64,000 nucleotides of DNA from Agarophyton chilense (taxonomy: Eukaryota; Rhodophyta; Florideophyceae; Gracilariales; Gracilariaceae), in assembly GCA_030374765.1 (NCBI GenBank), contig JARGXX010000088.1:1612001-1676000 (forward strand), written 5' to 3'. The notes beneath the pieces are model-generated. The model made no database searches. It saw only the letters and a list, made by a program, of their open reading frames with translations, and was not told the DNA's origin. Below, in pieces: positions 42,641 to 52,713 of this stretch (its first letter is position 1; each line of letters starts with the position of its first letter). The position numbers were made by a program, and so were the translations under genes.

Positions 42641-44272
42641 ATGCCTCCCAACATCCTTTCGTTCCAATTAGCCATGCCTCTGAGGCCGTGCACATGTGCC
42701 ACCTCCACAGCATCCGTTTACCCACCTCTCCTCCCCCACATGAGAGCGTCTACCACACCAGCATATGTGCCATTACCCCCGCTTCCGCTTCCGCTCCCTC
42801 TCCCCAACAAGACATGGAGCCCAACTTCAAAGACAGCCCTCGATATCGTTCTCACGCATGCCACCGCTGACTTTGACTCTTTGGGCTGTGCCGTCGGACT
42901 CGCGAAACTCATCTCGCCTTCTGCCAGAATTGTGCTTCCAGCGGGGGTTCACTCTGCCGTCCGACGCTATCTCAGCCTTCACAAATCGTTCTTTCCTATC
43001 GTCGAAGCGAAACTAATCGATCCCACTCGCATACGCTTTCTTGGAGTCGTAGATACGAGCTCCAAGAAGAAGCTTGCCACTGCAGCTTCTTGGCTGCCTC
43101 ATGCAGAAACTGTCCTTGTAATTGATCACCACACCATCACAAACTCGCACGCCATAACAAGAGCCGATGTTACGGGCGACTTACACATTATCAACCAGAA
43201 CGTGGGAGCAGCTACTACAATCGTTGTAGAAAGTCTAATGCAACGTCAAGATATAAAGCTATCCACTGCTGAATGTACATTACTTGCGTTAGCAATTCAT
43301 ACCGATACCGGGTCATTATCCTTTGAAAGTACCACCCCAAGAGATGCTGCTGCTTTAGCATGGCTGCTTGCGCGTGGTGCTTGCCAAAGATCCATTTCAC
43401 AGTTTGCGCGAAATTATCTTACTACACCCCAACAGCGATTGTTGGCAAACGCCTTAGATACAATGGTTGTACGTCATGTGGATGGAGTGCGCGTTGCCCA
43501 TGTAACATTGGAATCTGATGGTTTCGTCAATGGTATGGCGGGTGTTGCGCAAACAGCATTGGAACTTGCTAACATTGACGCTTTGCTACTGGCTGTCATT
43601 GCTCCCTCTGGACGTTCAAAGATCGACGTACCTACGAAACAATCGCGTATGAAACGCGTCAGTATTATTGGTCGAGCTCGCTCTGGCGTAGATGGTATTG
43701 ATTTCAATGAGCTGTTTCGTTTGCACGGTGGTGGAGGTCATCCACAAGCTGCTGCGTTCACGATCAAGGTTCGTGGCGGAGAAGAAGTTGGGGAAATAGT
43801 GGAAACGCTGATGGATGGGTTGCTTGCGCAATTACCGCCGCCTATCTTTGCTCGGGACTTTATGTCAACCGAGATTGTATCGATCACTACCAATCAAACG
43901 ATGGGCGAAGCCAAAGCGATTCTGTTTGAAAGCGGTCACACTGGTATTATCGTAGTTAAGTCAACCGAGAGTCAGCAACTTGTTGGTGTGATCTCGAGGC
44001 AAGATGTCGCACTGGCGGAGAAAAGAGATTTGTTAAAGACGCCGGTAAAAGGATGGGTTGCTCGAAAGGTTATCTATGTGAACAAGGACACGCCATTGCA
44101 CGAAATTGAAAAATTGTTGGTTGACAACAATATCGGTCGGCTTCCGGTTGTTGACGATGGTCATGTGATTGGAATTGTGACGCGAAGCGACGTGCTCGTG
44201 CAGCGAAGGCTATTTAACCCGGAGGAAGCTTCGCACGTATTGAGAACCATGTCTCAGCCATACTTTGTGTAG
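42641..44272 (+). CDS. DHH-DHHA1-CBS-CBS protein, putative plastid phosphoesterase
   Basis: 543 residues. After a Pro/Ser/Thr-rich, transit-peptide-like leader (~1-65) comes a DHH phosphoesterase domain: HATADFDSLG (73-82), VVDTS (136-140), IDHHT (161-165) and HTDTGSLSF (220-228). The DHHA1 signature GGGGHPQAAAF is at 363-373. Two CBS domains follow at about 403-460 and 471-525. In bacteria this order (DHH, DHHA1, CBS, CBS) is the N-terminal half of a CCA-adding/poly(A) polymerase family. Here the protein stops after CBS2 and no nucleotidyltransferase domain follows. All catalytic DHH motifs are kept, so a nanoRNase/pApase or oligonucleotide phosphatase regulated by an adenosyl ligand is likely but inferred. 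ATG 42,641 chosen. The upstream frame lacks ATG. Confidence 0.8.
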   Translation: MPPNILSFQLAMPLRPCTCATSTASVYPPLLPHMRASTTPAYVPLPPLPLPLPLPNKTWSPTSKTALDIVLTHATADFDSLGCAVGLAKLISPSARIVLPAGVHSAVRRYLSLHKSFFPIVEAKLIDPTRIRFLGVVDTSSKKKLATAASWLPHAETVLVIDHHTITNSHAITRADVTGDLHIINQNVGAATTIVVESLMQRQDIKLSTAECTLLALAIHTDTGSLSFESTTPRDAAALAWLLARGACQRSISQFARNYLTTPQQRLLANALDTMVVRHVDGVRVAHVTLESDGFVNGMAGVAQTALELANIDALLLAVIAPSGRSKIDVPTKQSRMKRVSIIGRARSGVDGIDFNELFRLHGGGGHPQAAAFTIKVRGGEEVGEIVETLMDGLLAQLPPPIFARDFMSTEIVSITTNQTMGEAKAILFESGHTGIIVVKSTESQQLVGVISRQDVALAEKRDLLKTPVKGWVARKVIYVNKDTPLHEIEKLLVDNNIGRLPVVDDGHVIGIVTRSDVLVQRRLFNPEEASHVLRTMSQPYFV

Positions 44273-45282
44273 CATATTGATACGCATTTGATCACTTAAT
44301 CTCGTGCTACATCATCTATCCGAGCTGCTAATGACCTTCAGTGCTTTTGAACGAACGCATTGTAATAGTTTTATTAAGATCTGTATTTGTACAAGGACTG
44401 GGTATAAAGATATCTACCGCTATGTAAATTATGGACCACTGTCACATACATAAATATGCCATGTTTGCATAACAGAACACATAATTGTAGGGATTCATAT
44501 CGAAAAAAGTCTGTTCTCTATACGAGCGATGAATGGAGTTCCACATGTTGTATATGACTTTATTTTGATAGCGTTTGTTTCTCTATTCTAACGTACTCTG
44601 GAAACGAGGGTTACCTTCTTTCCTGTTCCGTGAAGGCTTAGCTCTCCTCCGCCACCTGCAAAGGAAAAGATTGCGCCACCAAGATTTATAATTCACGATC
44701 GGAAGGGTACACTTCCGTAGCTTTGGTATTCACAACACTGACTTTTCGGTCGGAACTGCTTGTCCTAGCTGCACCCCAAACCCGCTGCAGCAAACAGCCA
44801 TACCTCATAAGACAACGTGTTTCGACCAACTAGATACAGTACTCCTCGTTTGACAGATACGACGTGTTTTGAAGTAAGCGGTTGCGGAAAACGGGAGACA
44901 CTCACCTCCTCAAGAACTTATGTGTAATGTAGACGCTTTATATGCATGAAACGCACTACACATGGATAGCGAGGATTGCGCAGACTGCTCCAGTCAGTGC
45001 GGATTACACGACGCGTACAGGCAATGGGAGCCATTGCACTGACGATCGCGCGCCGCCGCCGGCGGTACAAAAGCGTCAAGGAGCCCCCCGACGATGGTGG
45101 CAATGTGATCGTCTTCGTGCCTCTCTCTTTCCCGCCCTCCCTCCCCTCTCCGACTTGGTGCTCTCTCTCTTTTCTAAGTTGGCTAAAACGGTATTTCATT
45201 GTTTCTTTGTTGCTATCCTCCGTGGTAGGATAGGTAAGATATATATAAACGAATGAGTTTCACCCAAAATACCGACAGTTAC
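44273..45282. other. intergenic 1 kb, no gene seen
   Basis: AT-rich at first (44,330-44,600), then more GC-rich near 45,040-45,180 with pyrimidine runs (CTCTCTCTTTTC). No reading frame, tRNA or repeat recognised. It borders the inverted single R copy. Confidence 0.5.
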
Positions 45283-45944
45283 AACCATCCAATTCGCTCA
45301 CGAAATCAGCCCGGAGCATGTTTGATGCATAACATTGTTTGTAAATGTCAGTTGCATAAACAATTCCCCCACGTTTGACTCAATCTAATCAAAACCCTCT
45401 CCACACTCAGCATCACGATTCTATCTCCTTCCTGTGAACCAGATGCTGACACGACACATGACAGACCAACGCCGTTTTCCCAATTCAACATCGTACATCA
45501 TCACAGTCGTTGGAGAGCAGACTGGTGTCGGCCTTCTGTTGCATTCAGTCTCTTCCGAATGCTCCTCGGTTTCGTATAAATACTGTCGTCTCTGTCCTGC
45601 TCGAGCCTCCCTTCCTTTTCCGTCACAGGTTGTAAAATCGAGGGTCTTCAGTGGTCTTCCCCGTCGCCTGCCGAGGTCCTCGGGTTGTGAAATTTTCCCC
45701 TGTGGCTGCCCTTCTTCAGGTCGTCCAATCCAGGTTGTGAAAAGCAAGGCCTTCAGTGGTCTTCCCGGCGGTCCCCACGGCCGTCGGGTTGTAAAAATTC
45801 CCTGGGTAAGTTGTTCTTTCCCTTTCACGCGAGCATTTCCTCAGCGATGCAATCAGCCGACCTTCCTACTGACCACCGCTTTTTCTCTGTTCTTCTCATG
45901 CGAATCGCGATGCACGATCGATCGGCACTGGAACATCTGAGCAA
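45283..45944 (-). repeat. single inverted copy of the R segment
   Basis: Reverse complement of the R segment of the tandem array, about 99% identical over its body, with differences at the ends (for example GTAACTGTC instead of CTCACTGTT). No internal unit is attached. If R is a long terminal repeat this is a solo LTR. It lies in the same flanking context as array copy 1 because the flank is duplicated. Confidence 0.9.
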
Positions 45945-47215
45945 CTTTCAAACGCATGTGTGAACATTGAACTGGTTTGTTCTCGACTCAATACTACCGG
46001 AATTTGTGAAATTGGCTTTGGTCATTGGAGCAATCTGGGAAATATATTACCGCAAGTTTCGTTAAGACCATTTCCTTTGCTATCACATCTTGGTAAAAGC
46101 AATTTCTTCTCGCAAGACAACTTTCGTTTATGGTTTTATAGTAAGGTTTATTTGTCGTTCAAGAAAAAGACAGTTCTGGACGGGGACCATCGAAGCAAAC
46201 AAGGGATCATGTATCGTCACAGCCTTGTCAGTGACGCCTTGTCTGCTTATAGGATATGGCAGAATCTATCACTGCATTCGCTTCCCGATTTATAGCAGCA
46301 GATCCGGAGAAAGCTGGTAAAAATCATGATCACAGTTCATAGCTGGATTCTGCTTTTCTCTTGGCATTTGCGCCGCGGTAGAGGCTACGCACTGGAGTAT
46401 ATGTCGCCGTAACAGGCACAAATACGGAAGAAGGGGCGGTATATGTACTACCCGGTACAGAACTGAGCTTCGTGCAGCGGTCGCTGAAACGAAGTTCTAG
46501 TGGAATGGCGCCACGAAGCTCAACGCCGCACAGGTTTCCACATCAGAGTCATGCTTGGTAAGAACTGATGAAATGGCTGAGCCATTGGCGATATGTTTGG
46601 CAAGCCTCGAGACGTAGTGAAATGTTCAGGGAGAGTGAATCTTGTACACCAGTCTTCTTGAAACTTGTTTACTGAACTGCGAGTCGGTACTGACGTTAAG
46701 CGTAACATTCTTCATTTGAAAGGTTTGCTTCCTTGCACTGCAAATACTGAATGAGACGCTTCCTGTTTCTTATCGATGTGGCTCTGTCAAATGCAGTTGA
46801 TATCGCTTCTACTTCGGCACAGATTTGAAACACAAAACGAACTTCCCGTGTCCCGTACATTCTAACGGTAGAGGTTCTATGAAAAACAAGAGAAATGCAA
46901 AGTGCATGTTCCGACGTAGATCAGTGGACTTGGCTTGAAGTACCGAGCCACCTTCTAATCTTCATCAAGTTCTCTGAAAAGATCCAAAGAGAAACTGCCC
47001 GTACTCTCTTCTTGGTTTCGTGGCGTTGGCAATTCAGGGCCCTTTTTCGCACCACCACCGAGCAAACTGTCCACACCCTTTAGGAACTTGTTTGCTTGAC
47101 CAAGCCACGTTCTAACCCCATCACCCTCTGGTAGGTCTTTGACATACTCCTCAATGCGCTCCACACGCTCTTGAAGTTTCTTAACTTTTGCTCCAGCCTG
47201 TACCATAAATTGTTC
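45283..47215 (-). repeat. right arm of the ~1.9 kb inverted segmental duplication
   Basis: Contains the R copy, a ~1 kb non-coding stretch (45,945-46,950) and the last ~85 codons of the gene at 46,955-48,001. All of these recur in inverse order at 8,715-10,654. Because the gene is complete only here, this arm is the likely source. Confidence 0.8.
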
Positions 47216-48001
47216 AGCAGCGCCAACAGCAAGATCTCGAGCCATGCGTCTCGCACTCTCGCGGAACTCACGAGGAAACGATTTGGTTCCAGCTTCGCGC
47301 ACAGCACGGCCTATCAATCCATTGACGATCTGTACAACTTCTGAAAACGTATTGATTTTAGAAGAACTGAGTGCTACTGGCGGGAGTGGGATCGGTGGCA
47401 ACAAGGGTCTGTTGCTTGTTGGTGCGCTTATGGACACATATATGGCAGAAATGCTAGCCGTTGTTTCCCACGGGTTTCTGGAACTGACCTCTTCTTCTTT
47501 TCCGGAGGATAGCCATGTGGGGGCAGGTTCAGGTGCCATCCACTCTTGACGGTTTTTTGCAATGGTTTCGAAATGCTTGGACCAGTTATTGCGAGAAAGG
47601 TCAAACCCATGGATATCTGCAAATAATGTAATCTTTGGAGAAGAGATGTCGAGTTTGCCCCATGAAGGAAAGCTGATGGACAGTTCCGAGACGTTTAAGA
47701 GTTTTTGATGCGATTCGTCTTCAAGCGTAACATTTCGGGCAGTTATTATGCGGCAGAAAGGGTTTATAGACACTCTCTCAACAGTTGTCGGTGTTAGTAG
47801 GTGTCTCTCAAAAAGTGCTTCTGTAAAAAGACCGGCATTCTGCACAATCAAGGCGATACCAGAGAAGACTACGGCGGGCAGAACAGGAATCGGATACAAC
47901 GGCGAGGGCGCGGTAATGATAGCACTGCAGGAAGAGGGTCTACGTGGAAAAATGCTGGTGCTGTGGTTTTCGCGAAATCTGGAAGACCTGAGATGAGACA
48001 T
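46955..48001 (-). CDS. unrecognised protein with one N-terminal membrane segment
   Basis: 348 residues, one exon. A basic N-terminus (1-40) precedes a hydrophobic segment IPVLPAVVFSGIALIVQNA (about 39-57). A stretch of beta-strand-like sequence follows (VERVSINPFCRIITARNVTL, VSELSISFPSWGKLDISSPK, ITLFADIHGFDL), then a Pro-rich linker (~180-215) and a helical, Arg/Lys/Glu-rich C-terminal part (ESARRMARDLAVGAAEQFM, VKKLQERVERIEEYVKDL). The strand pattern after a single membrane anchor is reminiscent of the N-terminal module of AsmA/TamB or other lipid-transfer groove proteins, but this is only an impression. A decayed copy of its last third lies at 8,715-9,065, which supports it being a real, older gene. 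Confidence 0.6.
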   Translation of the reverse strand: MSHLRSSRFRENHSTSIFPRRPSSCSAIITAPSPLYPIPVLPAVVFSGIALIVQNAGLFTEALFERHLLTPTTVERVSINPFCRIITARNVTLEDESHQKLLNVSELSISFPSWGKLDISSPKITLFADIHGFDLSRNNWSKHFETIAKNRQEWMAPEPAPTWLSSGKEEEVSSRNPWETTASISAIYVSISAPTSNRPLLPPIPLPPVALSSSKINTFSEVVQIVNGLIGRAVREAGTKSFPREFRESARRMARDLAVGAAEQFMVQAGAKVKKLQERVERIEEYVKDLPEGDGVRTWLGQANKFLKGVDSLLGGGAKKGPELPTPRNQEESTGSFSLDLFRELDED

Positions 48002-48449
48002 TCTTCATGCCCGGCATTTACGTCAACTTGAGAGATCCAAAAGCAATTCAGGATATCGTCTCCACCTCCGTAACTTCAACCGTCACGCCGAATGGTCTGT
48101 GGCTCCTTGGCTGAAGGACGAATGGTTTTGGTGTTTCGAGCCGAGACCCACAGCTAGCTAGCTGCCCTTCGTACTTTTCCTTCCTTTGTCGATAGCGATA
48201 TGCGAGCTGCTTAACGCTGCTCTGGTGGCACAGGAGGCGATTCGGAATCCTGTAAGTTAGAATCACAGGGGTAAAAACTTCTAAATACAGTATAACATTT
48301 CAGGCTGGTGCCCCCACTTTAAAAAAGGCATGAGCATCGGCAGCGTTATTGCAACTCTTCGAACTCGGCACGTCTCGCTGCCTGGGCCCAGCAACAATAC
48401 TCAATCGCCCCATGTCGTGGGCATTCAAAGGTTTTAAAAGTGGCCGACC
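48002..48449. other. divergent intergenic region, no gene seen
   Basis: About 450 bases between head-to-head genes (the unknown protein on minus and the helicase on plus). Presumably both promoters. No clear motif. Confidence 0.4.
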
Positions 48450-51400
48450 ATGTACACACCAGGGTTCGTAACACCGCCTCCGATGAATCGCTTTTTTGGG
48501 CGATCTAGATTCAGAACAGCCGCCATCACCATGTCTTCCGAGACTCATGACTCATCAATTAAGCGATTGCAATCCCTACAAAAAACTCTTACAAATAGAG
48601 CAAAGTCTCTCCGTGCCCAGGGAATTCGTGGTAAAGCTGATGAAGCGGCAGAGAACGACCAAAAGAAGCAGCAGGGTCTAGATCTTGACGGGGATTTCGA
48701 GAATATTGTAGCACAGGGCAAGAACGGAATCGATAGCAACGGAGCTTTGGAAATAGAAAATGCTGCCTGCGGCGAAGGAAACAATCCACCTCAGTTCGGA
48801 CTTTTGCGTAAGGGTGCAGATATGCAGACTTCTAAAATACAAACATTGTCTGTACCTATTACAAACACCACCTCTCCAAACAGCGCTGTTCAATCTGGGA
48901 CTGATCTTGGCACAAAGACGAAAAGTCGACAAACTGTACAAGTACCGGCATTTGCGAAGAAGGAACTCTTAAAAAGTAAGATCATGGTCAAAACAGTAAC
49001 GTCCGCCGCCAATAACACGAGCGTAAAACGAAATATGAGTGGTGAGGCGTCGCTGCATGAGGAGCTCAAAGAAAATATAGGAACACCAACCGGCTTGAAA
49101 TTTACCCGTCGAAACGGAAGCCTACCATGGAAACAGTCTTCGTCATCTGCAAGGGATGGGAAAGATGATCAAGAGTTTATGCCGAACTTAGATTTCTTCT
49201 CTAAGGACCAAGGCTTCACGCGGTTAAACGTCTCACTTCCTTGGTTGGCAACGGCGTCGAATGTGAACCGACGAAAACGTCCTCAATCAAGCATATACTC
49301 AGGTAAATCAGAGCCGAATTCACATACGAAACGATCAACGCCAGATTATGGAAGCCAACCAAGAAATCCCTCTACAATTGGAAAGGAGTACGGCCCGATT
49401 CTCTCAGAGGCGATCCGTGGCTCTTTTGTGAAGGTCGGACCCCAAATGGATACTCGAGAAGTTATATCACAAAGGTTTTCGCATCTTGTGAAAGAAAAAG
49501 GCATCTCTCCAAACAACATTCTGATGATCACTATATCTAACAAGAACGCTAAAGATATCAAGGAACGAATTGAAAACTTGATCGGTGCCGAGGGAAGCTC
49601 TGGGATGGATCTGCAAGTGCGGACGTTCCATTCGCTGTGCGTACAGCTTCTTCGACGATACGGAGACAATATCGGAATAATGGCAGATTTTGATATTTGT
49701 GGAGCTTCTGATTCGATGTCGATGCTTACTTCTATTGTTAAGGATATAACTGGCGTGTCTTCAAGATCCAAGGACCTGAAGAGATATAGGGATTTGGTTC
49801 CAAAGTTGAAGCAAGATCTAAGAGGGGAGTGCAAGAGGACTTGGATACCCGCAACTCTTGAGCAAGTGGAACAGATACGAGTAAGATACGACGAGGCCCT
49901 TCAGGCCGAGAATCAACTAGACTTTTCTGATATTGTGGTGAACACTTATAAGATGCTACACGACAATCCGCATATCGTACAAGAACTAGGAAAGCTCTAC
50001 AGACATGTTCTAGTTGACGACTGGATGGGAGCTAATGATATGCATGTTCACATAGTTTCAATTTTATCTGGCAAAGACAGAGACTTTTCTGTTTTTAGCG
50101 ATTTAGAATGGTCCGCCTTCAGGCTGGAAAGTCCGATAGATTCCATTAACAAGAAGGAAGCTGTAGAAAACCTGGTGTTGGATTCTCTAGAAACTGAGAA
50201 GTGTTCTGCACAGTCAATCTTGGAAAACTTGAATCCAACTCAACTTGAAGCTGTGATTGCGGATCCAAATCGAGCTTGTCTTGTGATGGCCGGACCGGGC
50301 TCTGGCAAGACTCGAGTTCTCACACACCGTTTTGCATATCTCGCGAAAGCACACGGGATTCCACTGTCTAGAATTCTTGCAGTTACGTTCACAAACAAAG
50401 CAGCAAATGAAATGAAAGAAAGGATTGAGAAACTTGTCGGGCACCATCTTGGCTCTCAATCCCTTCTATCCATTGGAACTTTTCATTCCATCTGCCTTAG
50501 ACTTCTCCGTCTTTACGGAGACCGCATTGACATTCCGAATGGATTTAACGTTTGCGACTCCTCTGATTCTCGATCGCTTTTGTCGAATGTCATTAAGAAA
50601 TCGACAGGTGCACCACCGGATGCTAGAAATTTAGGAATTCAAAGAAATATGATTTCGAAACTGAAGAATGATTCCGATGAATTGCTGAGGAAATTATGGA
50701 AGCCCTTTGTCATCAGAAAAACTCAGGAGCTCCGGACCGAGTACGATAAAGAACTTCGACGGATGAATCTCCTGGATTTTGACGACATTTTGCTTGAGAC
50801 TCGTCGACTGTTGCTAGAAAACAGTGAAGTTTTGAGAGAATTGTGTAATCACTACGACCAGGTTCTTGTCGATGAATGGCAGGACACAAACACCGTACAA
50901 TTTGAAATTGTATGCTTGTTAGCGAAGAAGAAAAAGAATTTGTTCGTTGTTGGTGATATAGATCAGTCCATTTACAAGTTCCGGGGTGCAGATGTCAAAA
51001 ATGTGAAGAAGTTTCATCACAGATTCAAGAATGCACTTGAAGTGTCCTTGGACCAGAATTATCGATCAACAGAGCATATCGTAAATGCTGCCCATGCAGT
51101 TATTGAAAAAAATCGAGAAGGAAAGAAGAACGCAATGATAACTGAGAATGGAATTGGAAGAAAAATTCAACTGCGAGGTGTTTTGACAACGAAAAAGGAG
51201 GCCGAGTTCGTTGCAAAAACGATTCAATCGCTTTTGAACAGGTCTGAGATTCGGTCATTCTCCGATGTTAGCATACTATACCGAACAAATGCTCAATCCA
51301 GAGCATTCGAAGAGGCTTTGATATCTTATGGGATGCCGTATCGTTTGCACTCTGGCGTCCGATTCTTTGAAAGGCAAGAGGTGAAGGACATTGTGAGCTA

Positions 51401-52289
51401 CTTGAAGATTGTTGCAAACGTCGATGATGATGTGGCGTTCCGGCGTGTAATCAATACACCAGCGAGAGGAATTGGTAAGAAAACGGTAGAAGATATCGAA
51501 CGATTCGCCGAAACAAATGAGTGTTCCATGGCCGATGCTGTCGTTTTAATATTTCAAAGGCTCAATGCTGGGGAGCTCGAGTTGGAAAGTATCGGAATGC
51601 GACCAAGCTCTGCGCGGAAGCTTGGCGAGTTTTATAACCTGCTCTATGAACTTCGGAAATCAGCGAGCTCACTGTCGTACAAGGATCGCGAACTACCTGA
51701 CAACGAAGTGGACACAAACAATGCGGTAAACAATGTTGGATGTCTAGTGTCTGAAATTACTGAATCTGTCAATTACGAGGAATACTTGCAGCAAAGATCT
51801 ACAAACGAAGTTCAGGCTTCAGGACAAGACGACAAAAGATCAGAAAGATTGGAGAACATTGTCGAACTTCGAAGGTATGCGGGGGAGTTTTCAAACATCA
51901 GTGACTTTTTGGACAATGTTGCGTTGGTATCAGAAGGTGATAGAAAGGTGTCAGAGTCCACTGAGCGTGGACGCATTTCGATGATGACATTACACGGCGG
52001 AAAGGGATTGGAATTTCCAATAGTTTTCATAGTGGGTGCCGAGGACAATATGCTTCCAATAAGCCGTGCCGTCAGTGAAGAGGATGTGGAAGAAGAGCGG
52101 CGCTTGTTCTACGTAGGTATAACTCGTGCACAAAAAATGTTATTCATATCTTGGAGAAAGATAGAGAGCGGTGTTAAGCGAGGGAAAGTTACGGCCCTGG
52201 TTGATCTGAAAAGGAGCCGCTTTGTGGACGATATCCCCAAAAGCGTGGCGGATACCGTTTACGACTATGAGAACTTTGCAAACGGATAA
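48450..52289 (+). CDS. UvrD/SRS2-family DNA helicase with an extra degenerate helicase domain
   Basis: 1,279 residues, one exon. The active SF1A helicase occupies about 600-1,260: Walker A GPGSGKT (615-621), VTFTNKAANEMKERI, GTFHSICLRLL, DEWQD (808-812), GDIDQSIYKFRGA, LDQNYRST, TLHGGKGLEFPIVFIVG, and EERRLFYVGITRAQ. Residues ~320-600 are a second, diverged copy of domains 1A/1B (ITISNKNAKDIKERI, RTFHSLCVQLLRRYGD). There the Walker A position reads GPQMDTR (330-336) and the DEWQD position reads DDWMG (523-527), so it cannot hydrolyse ATP. The first ~300 residues are low-complexity. The family (UvrD, PcrA, SRS2) unwinds DNA in repair or strips Rad51. The early MNRFFGRSRFRTAAITM could be an organelle presequence (ATG 48,483 is an alternative start), and nuclear or organelle location is open. 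Confidence 0.9.
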   Translation: MYTPGFVTPPPMNRFFGRSRFRTAAITMSSETHDSSIKRLQSLQKTLTNRAKSLRAQGIRGKADEAAENDQKKQQGLDLDGDFENIVAQGKNGIDSNGALEIENAACGEGNNPPQFGLLRKGADMQTSKIQTLSVPITNTTSPNSAVQSGTDLGTKTKSRQTVQVPAFAKKELLKSKIMVKTVTSAANNTSVKRNMSGEASLHEELKENIGTPTGLKFTRRNGSLPWKQSSSSARDGKDDQEFMPNLDFFSKDQGFTRLNVSLPWLATASNVNRRKRPQSSIYSGKSEPNSHTKRSTPDYGSQPRNPSTIGKEYGPILSEAIRGSFVKVGPQMDTREVISQRFSHLVKEKGISPNNILMITISNKNAKDIKERIENLIGAEGSSGMDLQVRTFHSLCVQLLRRYGDNIGIMADFDICGASDSMSMLTSIVKDITGVSSRSKDLKRYRDLVPKLKQDLRGECKRTWIPATLEQVEQIRVRYDEALQAENQLDFSDIVVNTYKMLHDNPHIVQELGKLYRHVLVDDWMGANDMHVHIVSILSGKDRDFSVFSDLEWSAFRLESPIDSINKKEAVENLVLDSLETEKCSAQSILENLNPTQLEAVIADPNRACLVMAGPGSGKTRVLTHRFAYLAKAHGIPLSRILAVTFTNKAANEMKERIEKLVGHHLGSQSLLSIGTFHSICLRLLRLYGDRIDIPNGFNVCDSSDSRSLLSNVIKKSTGAPPDARNLGIQRNMISKLKNDSDELLRKLWKPFVIRKTQELRTEYDKELRRMNLLDFDDILLETRRLLLENSEVLRELCNHYDQVLVDEWQDTNTVQFEIVCLLAKKKKNLFVVGDIDQSIYKFRGADVKNVKKFHHRFKNALEVSLDQNYRSTEHIVNAAHAVIEKNREGKKNAMITENGIGRKIQLRGVLTTKKEAEFVAKTIQSLLNRSEIRSFSDVSILYRTNAQSRAFEEALISYGMPYRLHSGVRFFERQEVKDIVSYLKIVANVDDDVAFRRVINTPARGIGKKTVEDIERFAETNECSMADAVVLIFQRLNAGELELESIGMRPSSARKLGEFYNLLYELRKSASSLSYKDRELPDNEVDTNNAVNNVGCLVSEITESVNYEEYLQQRSTNEVQASGQDDKRSERLENIVELRRYAGEFSNISDFLDNVALVSEGDRKVSESTERGRISMMTLHGGKGLEFPIVFIVGAEDNMLPISRAVSEEDVEEERRLFYVGITRAQKMLFISWRKIESGVKRGKVTALVDLKRSRFVDDIPKSVADTVYDYENFANG

Positions 52290-52713
52290 AGGCGTTGACA
52301 CGGCATGAATAGGTTGCCTTGTGCTCAAAATGACATTCTTCACGCTGATCGGAGATGGTCACTGTGTCAACGTGCAATTTTGTTGAGGATTCTATGTGAC
52401 ATTTGCCACTGATCAGCACAGAGGACGGCATAGTTTCCGTGTTGTACTTGTTGTTGGACGTAGAGGTGCGTGCATTTTACTCTCTGTGCCGGCCGGCTAA
52501 ATGCTTAGTGCACATTTTTAAGCATACTCCAAAACTCAATGGCAGGGTTTGGCACCAACTCATTGCAAGAGGTGGGACGAAGCGGACGAAGCGGACGAAG
52601 CGGAAGTGGAATGATTGTGAGTAAAGACAATAAATAAGGCTGCGAACATGTGCAAGCCGCGAACATGTGTGAGGGAAAAAGCAATAGACATACGTACTGA
52701 AGGGCAGCAATGA
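52290..52713. other. convergent 3' intergenic region, no gene seen
   Basis: Between the tail-to-tail helicase and RBM42 genes. It contains a GACGAAGCG triplet of direct repeats near 52,577-52,603 and an AATAAA at about 52,629 on the plus strand, suitable for helicase mRNA 3' ends. Confidence 0.5.
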
